Shown piece by piece: positions 1 through 9,796 of a DNA stretch of 64,000 bases; position 1 is the stretch's first letter, and every line of letters begins with the position of its first letter. The DNA comes from Micromonospora rifamycinica. GTDB lineage: Bacteria; Actinomycetota; Actinomycetes; Mycobacteriales; Micromonosporaceae. The stretch lies in the NCBI RefSeq assembly GCF_900090265.1, contig NZ_LT607752.1, positions 3,348,001-3,412,000 of the forward strand, given 5' to 3'. The notes beneath the pieces were generated by a model that saw only the letters and a program-made list of their open reading frames with translations, had not been told where the DNA came from and ran no database searches. The translations under genes were made by a program, and so were the position numbers.

Positions 1-1052
1 GTGTAGCCGTAGCCGCCGAGGAGCTGCACGGCGTCGGTGGTGATCTCCATGGCCGCGTCGGAGGCGAAACACTTCGCCGCCGCCCCGAAGTACGTCAGGT
101 CCGCGTCGCCGCGCTCGGACTTCCCGGCGGCGGTGTAGGTCAACTGCCGGGCCGCCTCCAGCTTCATGCCCATGTCGGCGAGCATGAACTGGATGCCCTG
201 GAACTCCGCCACCGCCTTGCCGAACTGCTGACGCTCCCGCACGTACCCCTTGGCGTAGTCCAGGGCGCCCTGGGCGATGCCGACCGCCTGCGCGGCGATG
301 GTGACCCGGGTGTGGTCCAGGGTCCGCATCGCGGTGCCGAAACCGGTCCCCGGCTCACCGATGATCCGGTCGGCGGGGATGCGTACGTTGTCGAGGTAGA
401 CCTCCCGGGTCGGGGAGCCCTTGATGCCGAGCTTCTTCTCCGGAGCGCCGAAGCTGACCCCCGGGTCGGACTTCTCCACCACGAACGCCGAGATGCCCCG
501 GGAGCGGGCCGCCGGGTCGGTCACCGCGAACACGGTGTAGAACTCCGACACCCCGGCGTTGGTGATCCACCGCTTCACCCCGTTGAGCACCCAGTGATCA
601 CCGTCACGCACCGCCCGGGTCGACATCGACGCCGCGTCACTGCCGGCCTCCGGCTCCGACAGGCAGTACGAGAACATCGCCTCCCCGGCCGCCACCGGCG
701 TCAGGTACCGCCGCTTCACCTCCTCCGAGCCCGCCAGGATCAACGGCATCGTGCCCAGCTTGTTCACCGCCGGGATCAGCGACGACGAGGCGCAGGCGCG
801 GGCCACCTCCTCGATCACGATCGCGGTGGCCAGAGCGTCCGCCCCCGCACCGCCGTACTCCTCGGGGATGTGCGGGGCGTGGAAGTCCGCGGCCCGCAGC
901 GCGTCGTACGACGCCCGGGGGAACTCACCGGACTCGTCGGCCTCGGCCGCGTACGGGGCCACCTTCGCGGCACAGACCTCACGAACCGCCTCACGGATCG
1001 CGTCGTGCTCCTCGGGCAACCGGTAGACGTCGAACGTCTGTTCTGCGGCCAT
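1..1052 (-). CDS. acyl-CoA dehydrogenase (3' end outside window)
   Basis: FAD-dependent enzyme of fatty-acid or branched-chain acyl-CoA oxidation, introducing the alpha,beta double bond. The N-terminal 350 residues are visible and the last 30 or so lie beyond the window edge. Family signatures seen are the FAD/substrate segment CLSEPEAGSDAASM, the WITNAG stretch, and near the edge QLLGGYGYT, which normally precedes the catalytic glutamate. That glutamate is therefore not visible and activity cannot be judged. The ATG at 1052 has an AAGGGGAGGG ribosome site just upstream. The gene is divergent from ugd across a 248-bp intergenic region. Substrate chain length cannot be told from sequence alone. 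Confidence 0.93.
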   Translation of the reverse strand, partial: MAAEQTFDVYRLPEEHDAIREAVREVCAAKVAPYAAEADESGEFPRASYDALRAADFHAPHIPEEYGGAGADALATAIVIEEVARACASSSLIPAVNKLGTMPLILAGSEEVKRRYLTPVAAGEAMFSYCLSEPEAGSDAASMSTRAVRDGDHWVLNGVKRWITNAGVSEFYTVFAVTDPAARSRGISAFVVEKSDPGVSFGAPEKKLGIKGSPTREVYLDNVRIPADRIIGEPGTGFGTAMRTLDHTRVTIAAQAVGIAQGALDYAKGYVRERQQFGKAVAEFQGIQFMLADMGMKLEAARQLTYTAAGKSERGDADLTYFGAAAKCFASDAAMEITTDAVQLLGGYGY

Positions 1053-1300
1053 GTCGGCCCTCCCCTTTCACCGCTATCATGCGCAGTCTGTGACGTCCGG
1101 AGGCCGCCGACTGCCGCAGGATGAAGGATAGCCATCGTGACCCCTGTCCACGTTACCGGCGGGTAGTATCACCGCCGGGCGGGTCTCGGAAGCGCACAAC
1201 TACGCTGACAGGACGACAGGTTTTCCATCGGTGCCCGGCCAGGCGCCGCAGCCGATTGCGACGCAGTGAAGCGCCGCCAGTGCGAGCGGAGAAGACAGGC

Positions 1301-2728
1301 GTGACGATCCCCTACCCCACCATCCAGCCGGCGCCGACAGTCTCCCCCGTGACGCCCCCGTCGGGCGCCCCGCGCCCCCGGGTCACCTTCCTGGGCACCG
1401 GCTACCTCGGCGCGACGTACGCCATCTGCTACGCCGAGCTGGGGTACGAGGTCCTCGGCTTCGACGTCGACGCCGACAAGATCGCCAAGCTGAACGCGGG
1501 CGAGGTGCCGATTCACGAGCCGGGCCTCGACGAGCTGCTCCGGCGCAACCTGGCCGCCGGCCGGCTGCGGTTCTCGACCGACATCGCCGAGACCGCCGCC
1601 TTCGGCGACGTGCACTTCATCTGCGTCGGCACCCCGCAGCGGGCCGACGGCATGGGCGCCGACCTGTCGTACGTCGAAGCCTCGGTGACCGCCCTGGCCC
1701 AGCAGCTCACCCGCAAGGCGCTGATCGTCGGCAAGTCCACCGTGCCGGTCGGCACCGCCGAGTGGGTGGAGCAGCTCGTCGGCAAGCACACCCCGGACGA
1801 CCTGGGCGTCGAGGTGGCCTGGAGCCCCGAGTTCCTCCAGGAGGGCTTCGCCGTCGACGACGTGCTGCGCCCCAACCGGATCGTGGTCGGCGTCAAGAGC
1901 GAGTGGGCCAACGCCATGCTCTACGCCGCCCACAAGGGCGTCTTCGACCTGGCCGCCACCGAGGACCGGGAGGTCCCGCTGGTGGTCACCGACTTCGCCA
2001 CCGCCGAGCTGGTCAAGGTCGCCGCGAACGCCTTCCTGGCCACCAAGATCTCGTTCATCAACGCGATGGCCGAGGTCTGCGAGGCCAGCGGCGGCGACGT
2101 CACCCAGCTCGCCCGCGCCATCGGCTACGACCCGCGGATCGGCAACCGGTTCCTCCAGGCCGGTCTCGGCTTCGGCGGCGCCTGCCTGCCCAAGGACATC
2201 CGCGCCTTCCAGGCCCGCGCCCAGGAGCTGGGTGCCGGCGAGGCGCTGCGGTTCCTGCACGAGGTGGACCTGATCAACCTGCGCCGTCGGACCCGGGTCC
2301 TCCAGCTCGCCGCCGACCTGCTCGGCCGCCGCTCCGGCCCGGCCGGCCCGGACTTCTCCGGCACCCGGATCGCGGTGCTCGGCGCGACCTTCAAACCCAA
2401 CACCGACGACGTCCGCGACGCCCCGGCGCTCGCGGTCGCCGCGCTGCTCGCCAAGGCCGGCGCCGACGTGCACGTGTACGACCCGCAGGGCACCGAGAAC
2501 GCCCGCCGGATCGCCCCCGAGCTGTGCTACGAGGCCAGCATCAACGACGCGGTGTCCGGTGCCGACCTGGTCTGCGTGCTCACCGAATGGGCCGACTTCC
2601 GCAACGCCGACCCGGTCGTCCTCGGTGAACTGGCCGCCGGTCGCAAGGTCGTCGACGGCCGCAACTGCCTCGACGCGACACTGTGGACCCAGGCCGGCTG
2701 GGAGTACCGGGGGATGGGCCGCCCCTGA
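1301..2728 (+). CDS. ugd: UDP-glucose 6-dehydrogenase
   Basis: Oxidises UDP-glucose to UDP-glucuronate with two NAD+, feeding cell-wall or exopolysaccharide sugars. A Rossmann fold begins with GTGYLG (residues 32-37), and the catalytic cysteine is Cys295 in GGACLPKD, the hallmark of the UDP-glucose/GDP-mannose dehydrogenase family. A C-terminal UDP-binding domain contains the GATFKPNTDDVRDAPA segment. The frame is open back to 1121, but I prefer GTG 1301: GGAGAAG lies 7 bases upstream and the residues before it have non-coding composition. The 475-residue product carries a Pro/Ser/Thr-rich N-terminal tail of about 25 residues before the fold. A terminator hairpin follows directly, so the gene appears monocistronic. 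Confidence 0.94.
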   Translation: MTIPYPTIQPAPTVSPVTPPSGAPRPRVTFLGTGYLGATYAICYAELGYEVLGFDVDADKIAKLNAGEVPIHEPGLDELLRRNLAAGRLRFSTDIAETAAFGDVHFICVGTPQRADGMGADLSYVEASVTALAQQLTRKALIVGKSTVPVGTAEWVEQLVGKHTPDDLGVEVAWSPEFLQEGFAVDDVLRPNRIVVGVKSEWANAMLYAAHKGVFDLAATEDREVPLVVTDFATAELVKVAANAFLATKISFINAMAEVCEASGGDVTQLARAIGYDPRIGNRFLQAGLGFGGACLPKDIRAFQARAQELGAGEALRFLHEVDLINLRRRTRVLQLAADLLGRRSGPAGPDFSGTRIAVLGATFKPNTDDVRDAPALAVAALLAKAGADVHVYDPQGTENARRIAPELCYEASINDAVSGADLVCVLTEWADFRNADPVVLGELAAGRKVVDGRNCLDATLWTQAGWEYRGMGRP

Positions 2729-2740
2729 CGTCGGCCGCGA

Positions 2741-2782
2741 CGCGCCGGTACGGGGTGACGCTCCCCGCACCGGCGCGTTTTT
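2741..2782 (+). terminator. intrinsic terminator of ugd
   Basis: A 15-bp GC-rich stem (2741-2755 with 2763-2777, one A-C mismatch), a 7-nt loop and a run of five T. It sits 13 bases after the ugd stop. Confidence 0.9.
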
Positions 2783-2883
2783 GTGCCCCCAACGGAGTGG
2801 CAGGTGTCGAAATCCGCGCCCGCTCAGGGCATGCTGCGTGAGGGACGGCGTCCACAGTGCGGCCGGCCGGGTGGAGGGATGTC

Positions 2884-5800
2884 GTGGAGAACTTCCAGTG
2901 CTCCTCGTGCGGGCGGCAGATCAAGCCGGCGGCCCGCTGCCCCAACTGCGGGGCCGAGCAGCCGCAGTGGCGTGAACACCTGGCCGAGATCGAACGCTCC
3001 ATCGCGGAGATGAAGGCCCGCGACGCGGAGATCGCCCGGGAGCAACGGCAGATCGCCGCCAAGATGCAGGCCGCCCTCTTCCAGCGGGACATCCTCGCCC
3101 ACGCCGGCGAGGAACGCGTCAAGCAGGCCACCCGGCCGCGCCGGGTGCTCCGCCGCAAGCCGGGCCGCCGACCACCGACCGCCGCCACCGGAGCACCACC
3201 GAAGGTGCCCCGGCAGGGCACCCCCGCCGGCCCGGACGAGCCGCCGCTCCCACCGCCGTACCGGACGGCCACCTGGCTGGGCGCGGACAACCCGGAACAC
3301 CCGGCGGAGGCGTCCTCCCGGGAGGTGCAGAACATCCCGCTCGGGTTGGGCGCGCTGGTGCTGGCGGTCGCCGCGGTGGTCTTCGCCGCCGTCGCGACCA
3401 GCTCGATGGACGCCCTGGCCCGGCTCGGCATCCTGCTGGTCGCCACCGTCCTGCTGCTGCTCGCCCCGCCGGTGCTGGCCAGGCGGGGGCTCACCTCCAC
3501 CGCTGAGACGATCTCCACGGTCGGCCTGCTGCTGGTGCCGCTGGCCGGGTACGCGCTCTGGGCGGTGGACCGGATCGGCGCCTCCGGAGCGGTCTTCTCC
3601 GGGATGATCTTCGCGTTGACCACCGGCGTCGCCCTCGCCTACGCCGTCGGCACCGGGCTGCGCGCCCCCCGGTTCGCGGCGGTGCTGGCCGCCCAGCCCG
3701 TGGTGCCGCTGCTCGCCTACGGGTGGGTCGACGGCCCGACCGGCTGGGCGGTGGTGTTCACCGTGGTGGCCGTGCTCGACCTCGGGCTGGTCCGCTCCGG
3801 CATCATGCGGGAACGACCGGCCGGACCGGACTCCGTGCCCGCCGGCCCCACCGCGCCCCGGCAGCGGGTCGACCCCGACGGCCGACCGGAGGCGGCACCC
3901 GAGGAGTCGGCCGAGGTGCTGGCCGGCACGGCGGGCGACCCGACCGGCGGCTCCCGGCCGGTGCCGTGGCTGCCCGAGACGACCTGGCTGCTGCACGGGG
4001 TGGCGGTGGCGCTCGCCCTGGCGTACGCGGTCACCGCCCTGCTGCGGGTGCAGACCGTGCCGGCGGCCACCGGGGCGGGCGCGGCGCTGCTGCTGGCCGC
4101 CCTGGTGGCCCTGGCCGGCACCCTGCTGCTGCGCCGCCCGCCACTACCGGACGTGGGGGCCGGCATCCTCACCCTCGCCGTGATCGGCGCGCTGGGCCGG
4201 ATCGCCGCGGTGGCCTTCCCGGGCCGGGCGCTGCTGCTGATCGCCGCGGTCATCACGCTGACCGGGCTGGCCGTGCGGGCCGTACCGGAAGCCGCCCGGC
4301 GTGGGCCGCAGCTCGCCTCCGCCGCCGCGCTGACCGTCAGCGGCCTGGTGGTGGCCGGTGGTGCGCTGCGGGCCGGGCTGGCACCGGTGCAGGCGGCGCT
4401 GCCGGCCTGGCGGGCCGACCTGTCCCGGTTCCCCGCCGAGGTCGCGGCGACGGCCGGTCCGTCCGCCGGGCAGCTCGCCGCCAGCGCCCTGCTGCTCACC
4501 GTCGCGGCGGTGCTGGCCCTGCCGCCGGAGATCCGCCGCGAGTTCGCGGTGGTCGGCGCGGGGTTGACCGCGCTGGCCGTACCCGCCTCGTTGGGCCTGG
4601 GCGCGGTGGCGGCCCCCTGGCCGATGGTGCTGGCGGCGGTCGCGATCGGCGTCGCCGGGCTCTCCGCCGGCACGACACGGGCGGCCGTGGTGCACGCCGG
4701 CACCGCCACCGCGGTCGGCTTCGTCGGGGCCGGTGCCGCGCTGAGCCGGCCGTCGGTGACGGCCGCCGCGCTGGCGGTGCTGATGCTGGCGGGGGTGCTC
4801 GTGGCGCTCGCGCCCCGGGTGCGGATCGCCCCGGCCGCCGCCGACGTCGTCTCCGGGTGGGCGGCCGGCGGGGCGGCGTTCGCGCTGCCCGGCGCGGTCG
4901 CCGCGTTCGTCGCGGCCACCGAGCCGTCCGGGCCGGTGCTCACCCCCGGGGTGCTCCGGGAACTGACGGTGCCGATCCTGGCGGCGAGCTTCCTGGCCGT
5001 CTGCGTCACCCTCGGCTACGCGGCGATGATGCAGGTGTCGCAGCGGCACCTGAGCCTGCCGCACGCCGTCGGCACCGGGCTGGGCGCGTTGGCGGTGATC
5101 GGGGCCGCCTTCTTCGCCCCGGGCCGGACCGCCGCCGACGCCTGGCTCGGTGGGCTGGTGCTGATCGCCACCCTGCTGCTGCTCTTCGCCGGACGGATCG
5201 ACGCGCGTCGCCCCTCGGATCTGGCGTTCGACGGTGCCGACCTGGCCGCCGCCGCCGTCACCACCGCGCTGATCGCCACCCTGGTGCGGATCACCGCGGT
5301 GATCTCCCCCGGCGGACAGCTCGCGGTGGCCGCCGTGCTGGTGCTGGTGGTCGCCGTCGCCGCCCGGGCGATGCCCGAGGAGTGGCGGCGCGGGCCGGTG
5401 CTCGGCATCGCCGTGGGCGCCGCCCTGATCGGGGTGCTGGCCGGCTGGTCGGCGCTGCGCGGCGGGGTGGGCGTGCTGGCCACCCCGGGGCCGATCTGGG
5501 CCGGCGACCTCACCGGCTGGCCGGCCGCGCCGACCGGCGGCTCGGCCTGGCAGGCCCCCGTCGCGCTGGCGCTGCTCGCGCTGGCCGCCGCGATCCTGCT
5601 CCCGGCCCCCTGGCGGTACGACGTGGCGGGCGTCGGCGCGGTGCTGGCCACCGTCGGCGTGCCGGCCGCCTTCGACCTGCCCTGGTGGTCGCCGGTCCTG
5701 GTGGGGTTGACCGTCGCCACCGTCTTCGGGATGGCCGCGGTCGCTTCCGCCGACCCGCGTGCCGGGGTCTCCCGGGCCGCCGTCGCCGGGGTGGTCGCGC

Positions 5801-7773
5801 TGCACGCCGCCGGGGCCGGGCTGGTGCGCCCGTGGACCACCGCGCTCGCCCTGGGGGGCATCGCGCTGATCGGCCTGACCGTGGCGGCGGTGGCCCGGTC
5901 GCTCGCCCCCTCGCTGGTGGAGGACGTCGAGACCGAGGGGATGCCGCCGCACCTGGTGCAGATCGGTGGCCTGGCGACCGCCGCCGCGCTGCTCACCCTC
6001 CCCGGCGCGGTGGCCGCCCTGGCCGCCGAGTTCGGCCACTCGGCCCAGGTGGTGCTGACCGCCGCGCTGGCCGCGTCCAGCTTCGGGCTCGCCGCCGTGG
6101 CCGCCGTCCGCCGGCAGGTCCCGCAGTATCTGCCGTACGCGAGCGCGGCCATCGCCGGTGGGGCCACCGTCAGCGCCCTGGCCGCCATCTTCGTCGACCT
6201 CCCGTCCGGGGTGTTCGCCGCCGCCGCGGCCCTGCTCGGTGTCCTCGCCGAGCTGGTCCGGGCGGCGACCGTGCCGCCGGTCGGGTCCGCCCAGCCGACC
6301 CGCCGCTGGACGGTCCTGCTCGACGGCGCGCTGCGCCGGCTGCCGGACGACGGCACGCAGCGGCGCTGGCGGGTCAGCCCCGCCGCCGGGGCGCTCGCCG
6401 CCGCGGCGGTGCCCACCGTGCTGGCGCTGTTCTCCCTCGCGCCGCTGCTCGTCGTGGCGCTGGTCGAGCCGCACCGGATGCTCGCCCACGTCTGGCAGGG
6501 GCCGCCGCCGCAGCTGCGCACCCCGCCGCCGGAGCTGGTCGACCCGACGCACGTGCTCACCGCCCTGCTGCTCACCGCCACCGCCGCGCTGGCCGCCACC
6601 GGCCTCAGCGGTGGCCGCCGTTCCCGGGCGGTGCCGGTGGTGCTGCCCGGCCTCGCGGTCACCCTGCTGATCACGCCGATCGCCCTGGGCATGGCCTGGC
6701 CGCAGAACGCCCTGGCCGCCCTCGCCGTGTTCACCATCTCGATGCTGGGGCTGGCGCTGACCCCGCCGCCGCCGCTGGCCGAGCGCGCCCGGTCGCTGCG
6801 GCTGGCCCGGGTGCTGGTCTTCGCGATCGGGCTGGCCGCCGGCGGCGCGGGACTCGCCGGCAGCCTCGCCAGCGAGGGGCTGACCCTGTTCACCCTGGGT
6901 GGCGCGGTCGGTGTCGGGGCGGTCGCCGCGCTCTTCGGCACCACCGGCCGGGCGCGCGTCCTCGGTTGGCTGTTCGCCTCGCTGATGGCGCAGCTCTTCG
7001 TGCTCACCGTCGGCCTGGTGGCCGGGTTCCCGGCGGTCTGGTCGGCGTTCGGGGTGCTCGCCGTGGGCGCGGTGTTGCAGGTCCTCGCCGCGCGGCTGCC
7101 CCGGCTGCGCCGGCCGGAGGCGTACCGGGAGGCCGCCACGGTCGAGTGGAGCGGTTACGCCGCCGCCCTCATCGCCCTGGCTCTGGCCTTCGACTCGCCC
7201 CGGCACATCGCCGCCCTGCTCGCCGCCTGGGGCGCCGTGCTCGGGGTGGCCGCCACCCGACCGGGGCGGCGACCGGTGGAGCGGCGGATCCTCTTCTGGG
7301 CCGTGGTGGCCTGCGAGATCGTCGCCTGGTGGATCCTGATGCGGGTCGCCGACGTGGCGCTGCCGGAGGCGTACACGCTGCCGTTCGCGGCGCTCGCCCT
7401 GCTGGTCGGCCTGCTGGAGCTGCGCGACCGCCCGGACCTGTCCAGCTGGGTGGCGTACGGCCCGGCGCTGGTCGCGGCGTTCGTGCCGACCCTGGCGATC
7501 GTGCTGGCCACCGACTCCAGCATGCTGCGCCAGGTGCTGCTGCTACTCGGCGCGGTGGCGGTGCTGGTGTTCGGCTCGATCAGCCGGCAACAGGCCCCGG
7601 TGATCGTCGGCGCGGCGGTGACCGCGGTCGCGGCGGTGCACGCCCTGTTCAGCCTGGGGCCGTGGCTGGTGCTCATCCCGGTCGGCCTGGTGCTGCTGGT
7701 GCTCGGGGCGAGCAACGAACGCCGCCGTCGCACCCAGGACCGGTTGCAGATGGCACTGCGTGCCATGAGGTGA
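2884..7773 (+). CDS. giant polytopic membrane protein with N-terminal zinc ribbon
   Basis: A very large (about 1629 residues) integral membrane protein of unknown function. Residues 6-22 form a CxxC-x9-CxxC zinc ribbon (CSSCGRQIKPAARCPNC). A charged, possibly coiled helical stretch follows (about residues 35-75, rich in E, R, A and Q), then a Pro-rich linker. From about residue 155 to the end there are dozens of Ala/Leu/Val membrane segments with short loops. Start chosen at GTG 2884 because GGAGGG lies 5 bases upstream; the frame opens at 2857. It stands alone between a terminator and the convergent purEK genes. Similar zinc-ribbon multi-TM proteins occur in actinomycetes, but I know of no assigned role. 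Possible internal duplication is suggested by recurring motifs such as WxGDLTxWP and WRADLSRFP. Confidence 0.85.
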   Translation: MENFQCSSCGRQIKPAARCPNCGAEQPQWREHLAEIERSIAEMKARDAEIAREQRQIAAKMQAALFQRDILAHAGEERVKQATRPRRVLRRKPGRRPPTAATGAPPKVPRQGTPAGPDEPPLPPPYRTATWLGADNPEHPAEASSREVQNIPLGLGALVLAVAAVVFAAVATSSMDALARLGILLVATVLLLLAPPVLARRGLTSTAETISTVGLLLVPLAGYALWAVDRIGASGAVFSGMIFALTTGVALAYAVGTGLRAPRFAAVLAAQPVVPLLAYGWVDGPTGWAVVFTVVAVLDLGLVRSGIMRERPAGPDSVPAGPTAPRQRVDPDGRPEAAPEESAEVLAGTAGDPTGGSRPVPWLPETTWLLHGVAVALALAYAVTALLRVQTVPAATGAGAALLLAALVALAGTLLLRRPPLPDVGAGILTLAVIGALGRIAAVAFPGRALLLIAAVITLTGLAVRAVPEAARRGPQLASAAALTVSGLVVAGGALRAGLAPVQAALPAWRADLSRFPAEVAATAGPSAGQLAASALLLTVAAVLALPPEIRREFAVVGAGLTALAVPASLGLGAVAAPWPMVLAAVAIGVAGLSAGTTRAAVVHAGTATAVGFVGAGAALSRPSVTAAALAVLMLAGVLVALAPRVRIAPAAADVVSGWAAGGAAFALPGAVAAFVAATEPSGPVLTPGVLRELTVPILAASFLAVCVTLGYAAMMQVSQRHLSLPHAVGTGLGALAVIGAAFFAPGRTAADAWLGGLVLIATLLLLFAGRIDARRPSDLAFDGADLAAAAVTTALIATLVRITAVISPGGQLAVAAVLVLVVAVAARAMPEEWRRGPVLGIAVGAALIGVLAGWSALRGGVGVLATPGPIWAGDLTGWPAAPTGGSAWQAPVALALLALAAAILLPAPWRYDVAGVGAVLATVGVPAAFDLPWWSPVLVGLTVATVFGMAAVASADPRAGVSRAAVAGVVALHAAGAGLVRPWTTALALGGIALIGLTVAAVARSLAPSLVEDVETEGMPPHLVQIGGLATAAALLTLPGAVAALAAEFGHSAQVVLTAALAASSFGLAAVAAVRRQVPQYLPYASAAIAGGATVSALAAIFVDLPSGVFAAAAALLGVLAELVRAATVPPVGSAQPTRRWTVLLDGALRRLPDDGTQRRWRVSPAAGALAAAAVPTVLALFSLAPLLVVALVEPHRMLAHVWQGPPPQLRTPPPELVDPTHVLTALLLTATAALAATGLSGGRRSRAVPVVLPGLAVTLLITPIALGMAWPQNALAALAVFTISMLGLALTPPPPLAERARSLRLARVLVFAIGLAAGGAGLAGSLASEGLTLFTLGGAVGVGAVAALFGTTGRARVLGWLFASLMAQLFVLTVGLVAGFPAVWSAFGVLAVGAVLQVLAARLPRLRRPEAYREAATVEWSGYAAALIALALAFDSPRHIAALLAAWGAVLGVAATRPGRRPVERRILFWAVVACEIVAWWILMRVADVALPEAYTLPFAALALLVGLLELRDRPDLSSWVAYGPALVAAFVPTLAIVLATDSSMLRQVLLLLGAVAVLVFGSISRQQAPVIVGAAVTAVAAVHALFSLGPWLVLIPVGLVLLVLGASNERRRRTQDRLQMALRAMR

Positions 7774-7912
7774 ATCGGAGGGTCACGGCGGGGTCGGACG
7801 CGGTCGGCCTCAGTGGGCCGGGTGGTCGTGGGCGGGGGCGGCCCGGCCGGGGGGGGCACGTTGTCGTGGGCGGCCCGGCCCGGCCGGGGTCGGGTCGGGC
7901 ACGGGGCTGGGG

Positions 7913-8404
7913 TCAGGCCAGGGAGGCGCGGAGGGCGGCGTCCTTCTCGGCGACCAGATCCTCCAGGTCGGCCTGGAAGGCGACCATCCGGGCAAGCAGG
8001 GCCGGGTCGGTGGCGGCCAGGATGCGGACCGCGAGCAGGCCGGCGTTGCGGGCGTTGCCGATCGACACGGTGGCCACCGGGATCCCGGCCGGCATCTGCA
8101 CGATGGACAGCAGCGAGTCCATCCCGTCCAGGTGCTTCAACGGCACCGGTACGCCGATCACCGGCAACGGGGTGACCGAGGCGACCATGCCGGGCAGCGC
8201 GGCGGCACCACCGGCCCCCGCGATGATCACCTTGAGCCCCCGGTCCACGGCGTCCCGGCCGTAGTCGATCATCTTGACCGGGGTGCGGTGCGCGGAGACC
8301 ACCGCCACCTCGTAGGGCACCCCGAACTCGTCCAGCGTCTCGGCGGCGGCCCGCATCACCGGCCAGTCCGAGTCGCTGCCCATGATCAGCCCGACGGTGC
8401 TCAC
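7913..8404 (-). CDS. purE: 5-(carboxyamino)imidazole ribonucleotide mutase
   Basis: Converts N5-CAIR to CAIR in de novo purine synthesis. The 163-residue length is normal for class I PurE. Visible motifs are the N-terminal [11 protein letters not shown], where the substrate phosphate and ribose bind, and the [10 protein letters not shown] loop. The start is GTG 8404, which overlaps the purK stop (GTGA, 8401-8404), so translation is coupled to purK upstream. Same order (purK then purE) is common in actinobacteria. The 139 bases downstream to the giant membrane gene are GC-rich and show no clear terminator. Confidence 0.96.
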   Translation of the reverse strand: MSTVGLIMGSDSDWPVMRAAAETLDEFGVPYEVAVVSAHRTPVKMIDYGRDAVDRGLKVIIAGAGGAAALPGMVASVTPLPVIGVPVPLKHLDGMDSLLSIVQMPAGIPVATVSIGNARNAGLLAVRILAATDPALLARMVAFQADLEDLVAEKDAALRASLA

Positions 8405-9561
8405 GCGTGCCCCTCCCGCAGCCAACGGGCGGCCCGCGCCGCCCGCTCCCGTACGTCGTCCAGGTCGTTGCCGAGCACCGTGACGTGCCCGATCTTGCGG
8501 CCCGGTCGGACCTGCTTGCCGTAGAGGTGCACCCGGGCACCCGGTTCGGCGGCGAAGAGGTGGTGCAGCCGCTCGTCGAGGGAGATCCCGCCCGGCTCGC
8601 CGCCGAGCACGTTCGCCATCACCACCACCGGGGCGGTCAGCGCGGTGTCCCCCATCGGGTAGTCGAGCACCGCCCGCAGGTGCTGCTCGAACTGGGAGGT
8701 GCGGGCCCCCTCGATGGTCCAGTGCCCGGAGTTGTGCGGACGCATCGCCAGCTCGTTGACGACCAGCCCGGCGTCGGTCTGGAACAGCTCCACCGCCAGC
8801 AGGCCGACCACCCCGAGCGCGGTGGCCAGGTCGATGGCGAGCTGCTGGGCGGCGACCGCCAGCTCCTCCGGCAGCTCCGGCGCGGGGGCGAGCACCTCGA
8901 CGCAGATCCCGTCCCGCTGCACCGTCTCCACCACCGGGTAGACGGCGACCTGCCCGAAAGGCGAGCGGGCCACCTGCACGGCCAGCTCCCGGCGCAGCGG
9001 CACCCGCTCCTCGACGATCAGCGAGGTGCCCCCGGCGAGCAGGGTGGCGGCCAGCTCGCCGGCCTGCCCGGCATCGTCGACCAGCCAGACGCCGCGCCCG
9101 TCGTAGCCGCCCCGGGCCGCCTTGAGCACCACCGGCCAGCCCTGCTGCGCACCGAAGGCGAGCAGGTCCGCCGGGTCGGCCACCGGCCGCCACGCGGGGT
9201 TCGGGGCGCCCAACGCGCCGAGCCGTTCCCGCATGGCCCGCTTGTCCTGGGCGTGCAGCAGCGCGTCGGCGGGCGGGAACAGCTTCACGCCCTCGGCGGC
9301 CAGGGCACGGATGTGCTCCGTCGGGACGTGCTCGTGGTCGAAGGTGACCACGTCACAGCCCTTGGCGAAGGTGCGCAGTGCGGCGAGGTCGGTGTGGTCG
9401 CCGAACTGCACGTCGGCGGCGACGAGCGCGGCACCGTCGTCGGGGGTGAGCGCCAGCACGCGCAGTGACTGGCCGAGGGCGATGGCGGCCTGGTGGGTCA
9501 TCCGGGCCAGTTGGCCGCCACCCACCATGCCGACGACGGGCAGACCGGTACGGGAGTCCAT
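8401..9561 (-). CDS. purK: 5-(carboxyamino)imidazole ribonucleotide synthase
   Basis: ATP-grasp enzyme that carboxylates AIR to N5-CAIR, the substrate of PurE encoded immediately downstream with a 4-bp overlap. The 386-residue protein starts with the PurK nucleotide-fold signature [13 protein letters not shown]. It contains the ATP-grasp segments [17 protein letters not shown], a [21 protein letters not shown] metal/ATP site (split here as [10 protein letters not shown] and [10 protein letters not shown]) and the GHWTIEGA segment. ATG 9561 is the only sensible start. Upstream lies a 235-bp space with an 18-bp tandem repeat rather than another purine gene. Confidence 0.96.
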   Translation of the reverse strand: MDSRTGLPVVGMVGGGQLARMTHQAAIALGQSLRVLALTPDDGAALVAADVQFGDHTDLAALRTFAKGCDVVTFDHEHVPTEHIRALAAEGVKLFPPADALLHAQDKRAMRERLGALGAPNPAWRPVADPADLLAFGAQQGWPVVLKAARGGYDGRGVWLVDDAGQAGELAATLLAGGTSLIVEERVPLRRELAVQVARSPFGQVAVYPVVETVQRDGICVEVLAPAPELPEELAVAAQQLAIDLATALGVVGLLAVELFQTDAGLVVNELAMRPHNSGHWTIEGARTSQFEQHLRAVLDYPMGDTALTAPVVVMANVLGGEPGGISLDERLHHLFAAEPGARVHLYGKQVRPGRKIGHVTVLGNDLDDVRERAARAARWLREGHA

Positions 9562-9630
9562 AGCGCGGCCAGCCTATCCGGGCCGACCCCACCGGCCGAC
9601 CCGAGGGCCACCCCGTCCCCGTCGGCCGGG

Positions 9631-9748
9631 CCGTCCCTGTCCGCCCGGCCGTCCCCGTCCGCCCGGCCGATCCTGTCCGCCCGGCCGTCCCCGTCCGCCC
9701 GGCCGATCCTGTCCGCCCGGGCCGACCCCGTCCGCCCGGCCGATCCGG
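9631..9748. repeat. 18-bp tandem repeat between DUF255 gene and purK
   Basis: About six degenerate copies of an 18-bp unit alternating CCGTCCCCGTCCGCCCGG and CCGATCCTGTCCGCCCGG. It occupies most of the 235-bp space between the purK start and the stop of the next minus-strand gene, so the purK promoter must lie in or beside it. Confidence 0.8.
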
Positions 9749-9796
9749 AGGCCGGCGACCGGCTCAGCGGCCGGCGACCGGCGGCGGCAGGCCGGC

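Noticed and set aside
1169..2770. Antisense frame of over 500 codons on ugd
   Set aside because: Composition (Gly/Val/Leu/Asp with poor motif content) is that of a shadow; ugd motifs are decisive.
3723..8264. Very long second-phase and antisense frames over the giant membrane gene and across purE
   Set aside because: Arg/Gly/Ala-rich shadows typical of high-GC DNA; GC3 bias supports only the frame starting at 2884.
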